NCBI RefSeq assembly: GCF_009870125.1
Contig: NC_046681.1
Span: 23,015,001-23,079,000, forward strand
DNA: 64,000 nucleotides
From: Drosophila pseudoobscura
Lineage: Eukaryota; Arthropoda; Insecta; Diptera; Drosophilidae
Direction of reading: 5' to 3'
The notes beneath the pieces were generated by a model. It saw only the letters and a list, made by a program, of their open reading frames with translations, ran no database searches and was not told the DNA's origin. Positions 1 to 13,358 of the stretch are shown in pieces. Positions within the stretch are counted from its first letter, which is position 1. Every line of letters begins with the position of its first letter. The translations under genes were made by a program, and so were the position numbers.

Positions 1-2459
1 CATATGAAGCTCTGGGATTGGGATGGGATGGGTCTCTCTCTCTCTCTCTCTGTCTCTCTGTGTGTCTCTTGCACCCATGTTGCAGGCTATGTACAACATC
101 AAGTTTTATCGCTGATCGTGATCATGTAATTCCAGCCCACGCATGCGCGCACTCGGCGCTCACTTCGCGACTTCACTCGCGAAGGCGCAGGAATCAAGTT
201 TAGCGCATTCTTATTGCCGATCTCAATGCTCGCTGGGATCTCTGCCTGGATCTGCTGGGATCTGCTGGATGTGGACCTTGTGACAGATGGTTGTAAGGCC
301 TTAAGGCAATTCCCTCGCCTCGCCCAGAACGGCCCAAAAGGTGAACGGGGTGGGACGGGGACGGGGACTGGTTTTGAAGCTAGCCTTAGCCCTGTGCGAT
401 CTTTATGTAAACTGGTACTTGAAATTTGAAATCATGTACCATTTGCCTTGAGAGACAGACAACGCGGATCGTTCGACTGCGACTGGGACTTGGACTTGGA
501 CTTGGTTTTCCTGGCAATCATTGATCGTGTCCCTGACGAGGCTTGGGTCTTGGATCTTGGATCTTGGGACTTAAGGCGGCACAGGAAACGAGCATTTAAA
601 AGCGCGAGACTATCGAAATATAACGACGAATTTAAAGGAAGCTTGTGTCAATACGATGGAGTTTACCTTGGAATGTGCAATCGCGATGGCAAGATCTTTT
701 GATGGCGCCGCCGACGACGGTGCCGATGCGCCAGGACAACGTAGAGGTAGAGATCAGGGCATAAGCTCATGAAAATCATCATCGTTTTGATGGGCACTAA
801 GCGACATAATTGCTACCGTGAGATTCCAGCGAGAGCCCCCAGTCAGAGCCAGTGCCAGACACCGACTCTGATTCGGATCATTATGAACTGCGATCCTAAT
901 GCGCTCCAATCAAACACACACGAAACGAGCATATGACATGTTCGAGCATTATTAATCATGATAATATCTGTATAAATGGTAGAAAACTGTGCACACAGCC
1001 ACAGCCACAGCCAACAGAGTCTGAGTCTTGGCCAAATTGCAATTTAATGTAGAAATAAATTGCACTCGGCCTGGACTGCACTCGGTTCCTGAGATGGAGA
1101 TGGAGTTGAAGTTGGAGCTGTTGCTGCATGCTGCATGCTGGATGTTGGATGCTGACCAACCGGCAGCCGAAGCTGGCAGCAGCTCCCATGATTATTGGTC
1201 ATTTACTTGCGCCGTTTAGCGCATTAAAATGCAGCCTGTCCCGTCCCGTTCCGTACCGTTTCGTTCTGTCTCAAGTTTTATGCATAAAGAAATAATTGAC
1301 AGTTGAAATGTTGGTCTACAGAGCCAGGTTTCAGACTGCACTTGTGGCCTATGATTGCAGTTGGTACGCGGATTGCAACGCTGAGGATTGTGCTTCGAAT
1401 TGTGATTGGGATTGGGGATCGGGATTGGGGATTGCCATTCTGTGGGGCGTGTGTTTTACGAGAATTCCTCTCCTCCATCTCCATGGGATGGCGTGCGAGC
1501 AAAATCATTTCAATCAACTGCAGATGGAGATGGGGCGGCAGTCAAAATTGTTATGGTAGTATGCTGGAAGGTGGAGGGGCTCGGCCTGGGGCAACAGAAA
1601 TCAACGCTTTGACTAATGGCCACAATTTGCAAGTGCAACTGAGGTACTTCATGGTACACTGAGGGGAATATTTCGGGCAGTTGAAGATCTCTAGAACGAG
1701 AATTTGGATAACTCTAAATAATTGGAGATCGGTGGAGAGTGGTGGATTAATGTCAAGGAGTTAAAGATCGGTAAAGATGGAAGAACAGCTCTTAAGGTCC
1801 TTAATTTCGAAAAAGGCTATTATTTTATTGTTTCATATTTGTTTCCTAGAATTCATTTACCTCAATTTTTGTATAGAATACAGCTGGTTTTTCTTTTATC
1901 TAGCGATCGCAATCCTTTGGTTTCCCATTTATAAACGCCGAACATTTGTTTTTTCGTTGGAATTGAAGCTGGAGGGGATCATTGCTGAAAACTCTTCATG
2001 TTATATTCTGTTTTTCACGATCAGAACCACTTTTAAAGATGTAGAAATGATAATATTTCGACTTTTTTTAAAGGAAAATTCCAGAAGTGATTCTCTAAAT
2101 CGAAATCATCTTTTCCATCACAATCTAAATAGTAATCTTCCTGAATTTTGGCACTAAAATAATATTTTAAACCAACAAAAAATTCGCAATAAGAAAAAAA
2201 GTGTTAAATTCATAGGAAAAGTCATAAACAATTGCTGCAAAAAATAATAAACATAAAGGTAAATAGTCAAACTAGATTGAGGGAGATAGCTGCATGTAGA
2301 GCGAAAGAGAGAGAGATGTACAGTGAGAGAGAGAGAGAAAGAGAGTGAGAGCGCAGAAGACAACTCCCTCCCAAGGCAATTGGGAAATAACACCCACTCA
2401 AAAAATTAACCACAACGGCGCCACAAAACCGGTTTTGCAAACGATCGTAGAGAGATCTC

Positions 2460-2500
<41 letters not shown>

Positions 2501-3565
2501 GGTGCTCAAGAGATGAATAAACGTGTTTGCACCTGGCTTTTGGCTCTCTCCTACTCTCCCACTGATCGCTGTTCTCTTTCTACGCCACAATCGCAGCTGG
2601 GACGCGTCGCTCTCTCTGGCTCGATCCTCTCCAGAACTCTCTCATTCGCTCTGTCTCTCTTGTGTCTGCTGCCTCAGTGTTGGTGAGAGCCACGGATCAA
2701 CAAGTGAGCGCAGGTCCGCGCACCGTCCGCAGAGCAATGGACTTTTAGTTATTCCGAGATCTTTTACCAATATTGTGTGCAGCGACGGTTGATCAGACGG
2801 CCAGAAAGAAACAGAAGCAGAAAAAGAAAAAGAAGAAACAGAAACAGATAAGGAAGACGCAAAAGAAGAAGAAGAGCGGATAAAGAAGAGAACCAACAAT
2901 CAAAGCAAACAAAAATCGAGTTAGATCCGTGTGTGTGTCGGAAATTGCGGAAGTGTAGTGCGCAAAAAAAACTAAACGGAAGCCGGCTAGTAAACGATAA
3001 CAAACCAACTACCCAGCCACCCAACCACCCACCCACCTACTACTCTCTCTTCGTATCTGCTCTGGTGGCAAATCACCTCTGAATTAACGCGTGTGCCAGT
3101 CTCCAGTCTCCAGCATTCAAGCATCATTCCATCAGTCCTAAAGCGTGCCTGTGTCTACCGCCAATTTGTTGCTGCCTCCTCATCGACCTGCATGCTCTTG
3201 GCCCGGCTAAAAAAACTGGCCCCCAGAAGACAGACTCTGTGCATTTTGGGCTGTTTTTTTTTTGTTGCTGTGGTTGGCCAACGTCAAATTCGATTTTTAT
3301 GACTTTTGAAAGCGTGACTAAGACGTGATTTATGATGGCGTGTGGTTTTTAATATTCATGTGGACGCGCGCGCTCTTCCCCAGCTCCAGCTCCAGCACCG
3401 ATCCGATCTCCATCTCCATCTGCAGCCCCAGCTCCGAGGAACCTGCGTAGGTGCGCCAAACAATAAAAAAAAAGGGTTGCATCTTTTTGCAGCAACAGCA
3501 AGAAGCCCACGGGGCACAGACTCCACCGATATCCAGCTGTGTGTGTGCGTGGATTCGACTTTTTT
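1..3565. other. sob upstream and 5' leader region, no coding gene seen
   Basis: I see no ORF here that looks like a protein family; the open frames are short and follow low-complexity DNA. The stretch contains CT/GA simple repeats (around 38-66, 2296-2353 and 2463-2496), A/G-rich sequence at 2815-2890 and a possible 3' splice site at 3491-3492 (pyrimidine-rich run, then CAG) in front of the sob coding region. The in-frame stop at 3464-3466 and lack of any upstream in-frame ATG make the last part a 5' leader. The transcription start cannot be fixed by eye: initiator-like words occur near 2644 and 2676, but no good DPE follows either. Confidence 0.6.
2296..2496. promoter_or_regulatory. GAGA-rich tract upstream of sob
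   Basis: A GA-rich block (about 2302-2353) is followed by a pure 34-bp CT run (2463-2496) roughly 1.1 kb before the sob start codon. In Drosophila, GAGA factor (Trl) and Pipsqueak bind GAGAG-type sites and often mark promoters of developmental genes. Binding here is an inference; the sequence itself only shows the repeats, which could also be a neutral microsatellite. Confidence 0.35.
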
Positions 3566-5464
3566 ATGGATGCAGTTAAGCATTTGAGTGCTGCTGCTGC
3601 CGCTGCTGCTGCGGCAACAGAGAAGAGCTGCAACAGCGATATGCAGGAGAGCAGTGCAACATCTGTGGAGGCGGCAGTCAATGAATTGGTGGAACTAGAG
3701 GGCAGTGCCACGGCCACAGCCACATCCAAGGGGCACAGTGGCTGCCCCAAGGAATCCCCCACGACTGGGAAAGACTCCAACAACAAATCCGACAAAAGCC
3801 ACAGCAATTCCAGCCCCAACAAATCTGCGCCTGCCACAAAATCCAGCAATGCCGCAATGGCGGCTGCCACCGCTGCCACAGCCGCGGCGGCCACCAATGA
3901 CCTTGCAGCGGCGGCTGCAGTGGTGCTCTCTTTACAGGGCACGATGGTGAGCAGCCTTCAGCAGGCGGCCCTCCTTCCGGCCAATTCCGCGGCGGCGGCA
4001 GCCCTCAATCTCCAGGCTCTAGAATCCTACTTGGCCCTGCAGCGGCTCACCGGCAAATCGGATGTCTTTCGATTCAGCAACAATCAGAACAGCAACAACA
4101 ACACTGGGGCTGGGAGCAGCAACAGCAGCAGCATTGGCAGCAGCAGCTGCCACAACGAGGCAGAGACCAGCAGCAGCAGCACTCTTCCGAGTCTCATAGA
4201 CATCGCCAGCATTGAGCTCAAGTCAAGCTGCTCATCGAGCTCCTCAGTGGGGTCTGCTGTTCCGCCCAGCAATGCAGCCGCAACCGGCAACACCTCCTCC
4301 TCCTCCCCCGTCAGTGGCAGCAACAGCACCTCTAACAACAACAACAATAGCAGCAGCAACAGCCACACTTCATGTGCCACCAAGTGCCTGCCACTGCCTT
4401 CGATTGGAACTGTGAGTGCTGCTGTGGCAGCAGCTGCTGCCGCCGCTGCGGCCGCGGCCAATCAACAAGCGGCCCTCGACTGTGCAACAGCCGCAGAGCT
4501 GGCCGCCGAGTGCGATCTGCCCCTGCTTGATGGAGAGGATGCGCTGTCCTTCGAGGCCGGGGATCTCGACAGCAGCTATGGCAGCTTCATCTTCAATCCC
4601 ACGACCTTTGGCCAGGCGGAAGCGGACACCTCGCTGCACTCCCTACAGGCCACCATGTACCAGGACAAGATGAGTGTGATGGGGGGAGGATCGATGGCCG
4701 GAGGTGGGGCCGTGGAGGAGGGGGCTAGCTCCACGGCAGCGGCTGCAGCGGCCGCACAGCGATCCAAGAAGCAGTTCATCTGCAAGTTCTGCAATCGACA
4801 GTTCACCAAGTCGTACAACCTTCTGATCCATGAACGGACCCACACAGACGAGCGACCCTATTCGTGTGATATCTGTGGCAAGGCCTTCAGGCGGCAAGAT
4901 CATCTAAGGGACCATAGGTAGGTACACCATATCCACTGCTAGAATACAAGTATAGGGGAAAACATCCAGCTTTAGCATCTATTCCCATCTTTGAATCTCT
5001 TTCGCCCTCACAGATACATCCACTCGAAAGAGAAGCCCTTCAAGTGCGCCGAATGTGGCAAAGGGTTCTGTCAGTCCCGCACTCTGGCCGTCCACAAGAT
5101 CCTGCACATGGAGGAGTCGCCGCACAAGTGCCCCGTGTGCAACAGATCGTTCAACCAGCGCTCCAACCTGAAGACCCACCTCCTCACCCACACGGATATC
5201 AAACCCTACAACTGCGCCTCCTGCGGCAAGGTCTTTCGCCGCAACTGCGATCTCCGGCGGCACAGTCTCACCCACAATCTCTCCGCCACGGGCGGTGTGG
5301 GTGGCAATCTGAGTGATCTATTCGGCCCCGGCCCCGGCCCCCTTGGCTCCAGCTCTAGTTCCGATCTGGGTATGGGTCTGGCTCTACCTTTGGTTGGCGC
5401 AGCGGGCGGCTCCTCAGCCACTTCCTCCTCCTCATCAAGGGATCTGGTGGCCGTCAGCGATTGA
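3566..5464 (+). CDS. sob: Sister of odd and bowl (Sob), odd-skipped family C2H2 zinc-finger transcription factor
   Basis: Two coding exons, 3566-4917 and 5014-5464, joined across a 96-bp GT-AG intron (phase 2, splitting an Arg codon just after the first zinc-binding His of finger 2), give a 600-residue protein. Five C2H2 fingers lie at about residues 404-426, 432-454, 460-482, 488-510 and 516-538, all spaced by five-residue linkers of the TGEKP type. The first finger ([27 protein letters not shown], family hallmark) and the five-finger count point to Sob or Bowl rather than four-finger Odd. The length (600 aa) and the neighbouring drm gene favour Sob. The N-terminal 400 residues are low-complexity with poly-Ala, Ser and Asn tracts; the C-terminus is Gly/Pro/Ser-rich. 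The start is the first in-frame ATG after a stop at 3464; its context is weak (T at -3), so an upstream spliced start cannot be excluded. Family role: nuclear DNA-binding regulator in segmentation and leg-joint formation, acting with odd and drm. Confidence 0.93.
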
Positions 5465-5733
5465 TCCAACTCCACTCTCAGAGCATATCCCACTCACTTT
5501 TAAGATAATCTCATTTGCAGCTCTCATGACACACGAGTCCCTCCACGAAGTCCCCCCACAGCTAACAGCATTTAACTTACAGTTTAGTTTAGCCGTAAGA
5601 CAGGTTTAAGCCACGGATATTTGTGACGTAAGCTTAGCAGCAAAGTTTGACTTTATAAGGAACTACTCGATATCGATACTATTACTATATGTCTAGTGCT
5701 TAAGCGAAATTGTGAACTCTTATTGTACAATCG

Positions 5734-5739
5734 AATAAA
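5734..5739 (+). terminator. Poly(A) signal of sob
   Basis: A canonical AATAAA lies 270 bp after the sob stop codon, in an A/T-rich stretch, with a T-rich run some 35 bp further on. It is the first canonical signal downstream and the likely 3' end of the transcript. Confidence 0.6.
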
Positions 5740-7041
5740 TGATAATAGATGAAAAGTAAAATTACAAGGAATGGTTTATTTTTTTTTATGCATCAATCAA
5801 AAATCATGAGGAATTGGAGACATATATGGATCTGCACCTAAACTTCTCGAAGTTTTCCTTGAATGATTTAATAATGATGTTATTGAAGGAAGATTGCTCT
5901 TTCAAGACTACATAAGAATTATGAAATTGAAGGATACAAAAAGAAAAAGTCCTGAAATGGATCAATTTGAAACAATTTCATGGTCTGTACAAAACCCCAT
6001 AAGATCTCACAGTCTTCCTTACGGGCTGTTCAAAATTCTTTTTTCAGATACCGATAACATCCTTTCGGTGCGTAAAACTGTTCCACTTCAATCTGGAAAG
6101 TTCTCTGAATCGAAAATGAGAAATTCCTTGAAATTTAGTTGGAAAATTCTCATGGTTTACCCACCCATACCCATACTGCAACTCCTATGTATTCCTATTC
6201 CTATTCCTACTCCAAACGCACTTCATTGGACGGACTCCTCTTCTGATTCCTCTGTTGTAGCTACACTATTTACCCACTTGTAGAAAACTAAAATCAAATA
6301 TTTGTACCGATGTTTATCACTCAAGTGCCAACAAGGGCAATTAATGTACCATTAAAGGTGTACACCGAACACCAAACACCGAACACTGAACACCGTATAC
6401 TCGTTCCGATCTCCACACAACAAGCCTTTGACAACAAACGACAACGACAACGACATCAAACAAGAATGACAACCAACAACCAGGGCGAGACAATGCGACG
6501 CGTCGTCGATGACTACTTTTCCCACCAGTTTTTCACCAGTTTGAGGATGAAGGGGAGCACCAGCTATGTGTGTCTATTGGTGTGGGAGGATACTTTGGTA
6601 CCACTCTCCTGGTTACCTTCCTTTTTTCCATTCATTATCATTATCTCGGTCTTAAGTCAAACAATGTTGAACAAGGCGAGCGACAAGCATGTAGGGCAGG
6701 CGCTATCAACTGATTTGACCACCCACGATTCCTGTCCGTAAACCGATGGAGATCCTATCTGGAGAGGAGAACACAATTTCCCATGGAGTACTCGTATATC
6801 CCTACACTGTTAGGTGTGTCCGTTAAAAGTCTTTGGAAATTTTATAGCAAAAAGTGGGCTGTCCGGCCAAGAACAAGGGTGGAGCTCCAGCAACAGCAAC
6901 AGCACCAACCATCGAGACAGATGGTCGTCCGGCCATCCGCTCGGACTGCCACAAAGTTTACAATTTTTATTATCGACTACAAAAAGATGCGGCCATAACG
7001 ACACATACAACAGTTCAAAAGCAAAACGCCGACCCGGGGTC

Positions 7042-7068
7042 CAGTCGGAGTCGCAGTCGCAGTCGCAG
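7042..7068. repeat. (AGTCGC)n hexanucleotide repeat
   Basis: Roughly four imperfect copies of a six-base unit (first copy AGTCGG, then AGTCGC). Intergenic; no sign of function. Confidence 0.75.
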
Positions 7069-7272
7069 GTCCAGTTCCACTTTCAGAGTCCAGCCCCCCT
7101 TTCCAGACCTCGTTCCGTTCTTCTTTTAAGGCCACGTTTGTCAATCGTTAAACGGATCAATGTAAAGCCGCCTGCAATGTTGTCTCTGCTGCACTGCTGC
7201 ATTTCCTGTGCTCCAGCTACAGCTACAGCCAAACCAATTACAACGATCAAACAACAATTATGGTAAGCGAAG

Positions 7273-7304
7273 AGACCAAGACCAAGACCAAGACCAAGAC
7301 CAAG
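7273..7304. repeat. (AGACCA)n hexanucleotide microsatellite
   Basis: About five uninterrupted copies of a six-base unit in intergenic DNA. The in-frame length is a multiple of three, which is why it creates a false open frame on both strands. Confidence 0.85.
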
Positions 7305-8547
7305 AGCCCATAGTACGTTCAACATTTTCAACACGATCTGCCTGCTGCTCACTGCAAATATTTGCGCGGATATTGTTCTATTCAATGGAGGAGGAGAAAC
7401 ATCTACATCTACCCATTAGGTTGGGCCTTAAACAGAGTTTCAGAGATGAGCAGAGCAGAGTCTCTAAAGTCGAAAGCCAGAATGGAGCGTCTCTGCGAAT
7501 TGCCAGCAATTTCACACTTTATGCGCGACGGCTTCATTTCCACAGGGAGAGTGCGCAGTGCGTCCACTCTAGAGACTAGTCCGACGTCCTCAGTCCTCCG
7601 TCCACCATCCTCCATCCTCCGACCTCCTTCTTCCTGCCTTGCTCCTCTCTGCCAGGGCGGCGCGTGCGGGCGAGGCGGATGTTTAAACGCTTTCGAGGCA
7701 ACATTTTCAGCGGACTCGTATTGATGGGAAAATTATGAAATTCATTGTTTGTGTTTGACTAATAATTATGACAGCAAACGCATTGTCGTCATAAAACCAA
7801 AGGGACAGCCCGTAGATGGTCCCGCGGTTTGGTTTTCGGTATGGGGTTTGTTCGTTTTCGGTTGTTTTGTTTTGGGTGGGGGTAGGGGGGAAAGGGGGCT
7901 CCGTACTAAATTCGCTTTGAGGCACCGAAAAGCTGACTAACTCTAATAAGCCCATCAGCAGCAACAACACCCGACAGTCGACAGCCGCTTCGATCTGCAA
8001 CACTTACAGGAAGGAGAACAACAACCAAACAACCAAACACCCAACAATGTAGTTGTCTAGTGTCGAGGCGTGGCAGCCAGCTCTGGGGCTCTGAAGCTCT
8101 GCAGTTCCGAGATTCTTTGAAGTCGGAATCCCATTGGGGATCTTTGGTCAAGGTGTTTGTTGGCAAAAGAGAGCGAGAGAGAGAGAAATATTTTGTTGCG
8201 TTTCCCGGAACCAACGCAACGCAACGCAAAGCAAAGCAAAATGCGGAACGTTCTCGTTGTCGCCGGTTGTTTGGTCGTTGATTTTCTTTTCTTCTTTATT
8301 TTGTGTCTTTCTTTCTTTCTTTCTTGTTTTGGGGTGAATGTGAATGTAAATGTCATGGCTGTCGGTTGGTTGTTGCCTTCGGGTTATTTGGCCATTTCGG
8401 CACTCTGGCCAGTTAGTTGTCGGCACCATTTGCTTTATGATTTGATGTATGCCCCAACCAATAACTCGGAGCGGGTTATCGGCACCTCAATGGGAACGAA
8501 TCCATGTTTGCACAGCGCTGATGCATGCCCCGTACACGAGTAGATCG

Positions 8548-8583
8548 CCCATCCATCCATCCCATCCATCCCATCCATCCATG
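8548..8583. repeat. (CCAT)n microsatellite with 5-bp interruptions
   Basis: Tandem CATC/CCAT units with extra C residues that shift the phase, in intergenic DNA between sob and drm. Confidence 0.8.
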
Positions 8584-11500
8584 CAGCCGCCGGCGTCCCA
8601 AAGTTCTGGGTCGGACCATCCTCTGGCGGAGCGTAAATTTCTGTGGCGTTCTTCTGCCTAATTAGGTGCCATATCGTAAAGGTTTTGCAGACATATTTGT
8701 TGCCTCTTGGAGGAGCCATTGAGAGATTTAGCTAAGAGGTGAAGTGAGGTTGAGTGTCGAATAGAGGATAGAGATGTGAGGGAGTTAAAATAGGAGAAAG
8801 TTTTACGATAGATGTATATTGGATACATCGAAAGTATTCTCTATCTTCAACCACTTCCTGTCCACTCCCTATTATCCACTCCCTATTATCCGAATTCTCC
8901 CCTGAAAAAAAACACCCATTCAGTCATCACAGCTCTCTCTAGGAATGCAGTGTCCCCATCCCCAATTCTAGACTCCGTCACGCTTCAAAGCCCTCGTCAG
9001 CCGCCACAAGATCATAAACCATGGAAAACTCAATTTCTGGAAATGCCAAGACTGCTGCTGCCAGCGAAGCGGTCTTTGTGCCAATGTCATCATACAGAAG
9101 AAAAGCTGCCGAAAATCGTGCAAGTGAATAGATAGAGCTTGCTTATCTCGCATCGCATCGGGTCTATGGAGAAGCCGCACTCGCACTCCCCACAGCGGAC
9201 AGCCAGAGGACTGAGGACTGAGGGCTGAGGAGGAATTGCGTCCCAAGTGGTTATTAGATTTTATTGGATGGGACACTTTTGCCGACGGCTGGGCAGGCAG
9301 GCCCCAAACAGAGTTGGGAGTTAGCTCTCACGTTGCGGCAGAGTACTGACGCATGGCATATCCATACCCCACAATCCACACACACACACAAATATGCCCT
9401 TGCGCCTTGATGTTGCACCGTTTGTCGGTTGTTGGATTTTATTGCAGGCAGGCGCAAATGCAAACAAATGCTATATATACGTATACGTACGTATACGAGC
9501 TATAATCGTACATATATTTAGAGTTGTTGTACGCCCTAGAGTACTCGTATAATTGACAATCATCAGTGCAACCATCCGTTCGTCTGCACTCTCTCTCTAG
9601 AGAACGTCTGCCACTCTCTCCCTCTCTGAGTGTTTGCACAGGGCTTGTTTGACAAGTTCGCGGCACGTAGCACGGAGCAGTCGCCGCATCGAGTTGTGTA
9701 CTACACATAATCATCAAACAGAAACGGCAACAGAGCCCACAACAGAACCCATCCAACAGAACTTAGAGAGCGAGAGGTGAGAGAGAATGTTCGCACCAGA
9801 TAATGGTATGGTATGGGCTTATCTCCCTCCCCTCCCAACCCAACCATCATCCCTCCCAACTGTAGGAGGGTTATATGACTTTTCGGAAACCCGATAAGCT
9901 CCATAAGTTCCATGGATAGCCATTACTCTCTGCCTCCATGGCACTGGTAGTACTCCCCAAGCTTCGAAGCTAATTGACGACGCGGTTAAATTAAAACGAA
10001 ATCATTTGCAAGCACAACACTCCAACCCATAGCTCCTCCCCATTCCAAAAAAAGAGTACCTTCTGGTACCCAGTTCCACAGAGAGAGCCCCAAGTACGTG
10101 TCCCCCCAGTACGTGGGTACTACCTAGGCGGCAGTCGGCGATGATTAGAACCAAAACAATCAAACACAAAACACATCAAAGAGCACCGGGGCCCGGTGCC
10201 GTCAATTTGTCATTAACGTAATATACTGACAAGATTGCTTTGCACGGATATGGTCGGACGTCGAACGGCTAACGTGTCCAACCCCCTTCTACCCGCCATA
10301 TACGGTACGGTGCGATACGGTACGGGGGGGTATTTGTCGACAAATATAGAGTTTAGCGTCTGTCAAGGTGTTGTAATACTGTTACTTACTCGCAGGCCCC
10401 CCTCGCTGGGGCAGTTATAAATTTCCGTTTTAACGAAAAAATGTGACATATTTTCAGGTATTTGTTGTTCTTGCCTCTCTGAGTGTTTCTGATGTACGTA
10501 CGTAACTCCTCCGATCTGTGTGTATATAAGGATTAGCAATGTGTGGGATTTTTCCTTATACGAGAAGAAAGAGTGTACTCAAAGTCGTTCTATTCTGTTC
10601 TATTTGAACAAGTGATTAATGGCCCATTAGTGAAATCTTTCGGATTTTCAGAGTATTGCATCTAGAGCGGCGGTATGGGTCTTTCAAGTGAAATGAAAGA
10701 AGAAATCTACTAGGAAATATGTGAATGTACATGTTTACGACTACCTTTCACATACTCCTTGATAATGTGTCAATCAGAATACCCTTCCATTCTATTGGAA
10801 TGGAAAGCCCCCCTTCATTCAGATGTAATCCGACATTTGTGACATTATTGGCGCTCACTTAATGGTTAATTAGGTCTCTGTCTGTGTCTGTGTCAACGAT
10901 TAACACACCCAATACGAGTAACAGAGTGCAATCCAACAGATAAATATGTGAGAGAAAGAAGAGTTAGGGCCCATTTGCCATCTCTAAGCCGATGGCCGAC
11001 CTGCGATAATCCCAAGGAGAGAGATGGATGGTTCCCTAGCCAGTTTAGAGAGTTCCTTTCGAAACCCAACAGATGCAACAGACCACATCCACAATTATGG
11101 TTATATAAGCCGTTTTGTGTTCAAAGATCAACGATGCATATAACCAGGAAAACGACAATATATCCGGCACCCGGCAACCGGTACCATCCCATCAGAGATC
11201 CCTTCTGTCTGGTCTGTCTGGTCTGGCTGCCGTTGACAGTTCCAAGGGGCGGCCTTTAAAGTGCTCTCAGGCTATAGATAGATATATTTCACGCTTATCA
11301 GCATTCTGACAAGTTTTCAGATCCGATCCCTACTACCCCAGAAACAGGGGTACAAATTGCTGCTTCTCTTTCGGTATCCGTATCCGTATTTTTGTTGTTT
11401 ATTAGCTTAATAATTTGTGCCCACTTCGCACCCCATTTGCAGGTCTAAACCCTCGAATATACCCCCATCCCTTCTATAGGTCTAAGCCTTGAAATATCCC

Positions 11501-13331
11501 CTGAACGGACAGGGTGCTGGTGCTGGTGGTGGATGTTTAATGAACTTCTGATGGGCGTGGCATGGTGTAGATTACAAGCGAAACAGTTGCTACTAATGGG
11601 GGAATGTTCCGGGGGTTGATTGTTCTGGGAATGGGATGGCAAAAGATGGGAGTAGATGCTATGCTATGGTATGGCATGGGCCACCATGCTGTGATAATTG
11701 AATCAACATTGAGGCGGGCCAAAGCGCGTTAATGTTTGAAGTTCGTTTTGATTGCCGTTTATTCCGGGCACGTTAGGGGTTTCCCATAGCGATCTATATC
11801 GTACCTTCGTTATCTCTATGGCCAACGGGGGCGTCACAACTCGATTTGAATCATGACTCTTTGTTTTGTTCGGTTTTTTGCATATCTGAAATGGAAATCT
11901 GACTTGTGAAATCTGATTTTGTAGTTCAAAAACCATTGAAATTTTGGAATAAACAGATAGCACTTTGCAGCACAGCTTAGATCAAACAATCACAGTCGTA
12001 AGTTCTTTGAAATATACCAAAAGTTGATTTTAAATGAAGTGAAACCTATGAAGAGGGTATATCGAGTTGTGCTTATGCTTTACTTAAATCCAAATGTATC
12101 TAAGCATGTGGTTAAAATCCACAAATCCATGACACAAAATATCGTACCAGCTTGGTCCACATACAGTAATTAATTCGTTAGTTTGGTCTTCTTTTGGCCA
12201 ACAAAAAGAGAGAAGCGTGAAAAATGTTGTATATCAAGCGGCTGGGCTTCCTCCCAGTCGTGTCCCGAATTCCCCGATCTCTTGCTGGAGATTGATGGGC
12301 CCAACACGCGACTTCTTTGTACCAATAAATTCCCAGCAAAATTCAGACACAAAAGAGACAAATTCTTGGCCCAGAGATAAGGTCACAAAACACCAGAAAA
12401 TCACACAGAAGAAGAAGTGTGGAAAAGAATAATCATCAATGGGGAATCTGTGGACCTGGAACTGGAACTGGGACTGCGACTCCACTCCGTCTCCACTCCG
12501 TGTCCATCCGTCTGTCCGTCCTTCTGTCCGCCTGTCTCCTCTTCCGGTTGGACATTTGACAGTTGCTGCCATAAATAAGCGTACAATGATTTTGTATAAA
12601 CAAATTAGAAATCACACAACGAAAAATTGACCACAGATCGGGTATCTGTGAGTGCGGGATATGTGGCGGGAGTGGAGAGTGTGTGCGTGAGTTTACTTTA
12701 CAGATGATAACAAAGTTGAAACAATAAACATTTTTCTCGCACAACAAAACACACAAATCCACTTAGCCACGCGCGCGCGTCTCTAGAAAGAAAGCCTCCG
12801 AAGAAGAGACCACCCGAAACCCAAGCGAAAGAAGAACGTTTCAAAGACATTACGACCACTGGATACCTCCGTCATGAAGATGTATGTTATAAGATTTAAG
12901 GGGAAAATCATTTAAAAAAAATACTATGGCACATCATAATGCATGGGAGCACCATATGTACCTGGAATAGTTCAAATACATATCTAAAATATTTCGAACA
13001 TCAAGATCGGTTCCTCTAAATGGTGTAGTCTCTCTTGCCTGTTGCATACCCTTCGCTCCGACAATCACAGGGTAACCCAAAATTCCACATGACTGAAAAA
13101 GAGTTAGAGTAGAGGGGCATGGTGGTGCGGTGGTGCAATGCGTTGCGTTGGTGGTTCGCTGGCGTCATACTCGTATAACCAATGCGAAACAGACGGCAAT
13201 TTATTGATGAGTTTATTGCAACCACCACTCGGCGAAAGAGGATGGACGGAGGGTCGAAATCTCCTCTACTCTCCTCTTCCTTCGAATGAGAATCAGAATG
13301 ATGCTCGATGATGTCTATGTCGTCGCTTGCG

Positions 13332-13358
13332 CATCAGCATCATCATCATCATCATCAG
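13332..13358. repeat. (CAT)n trinucleotide repeat
   Basis: A short run of CAT units, one interrupted by CAG, in intergenic sequence. Confidence 0.75.

Noticed and set aside
3349..3942. Long minus-strand frame opposite the sob N-terminus
   Set aside because: It is the antisense shadow of the Ala/Ser-rich sob coding repeats.
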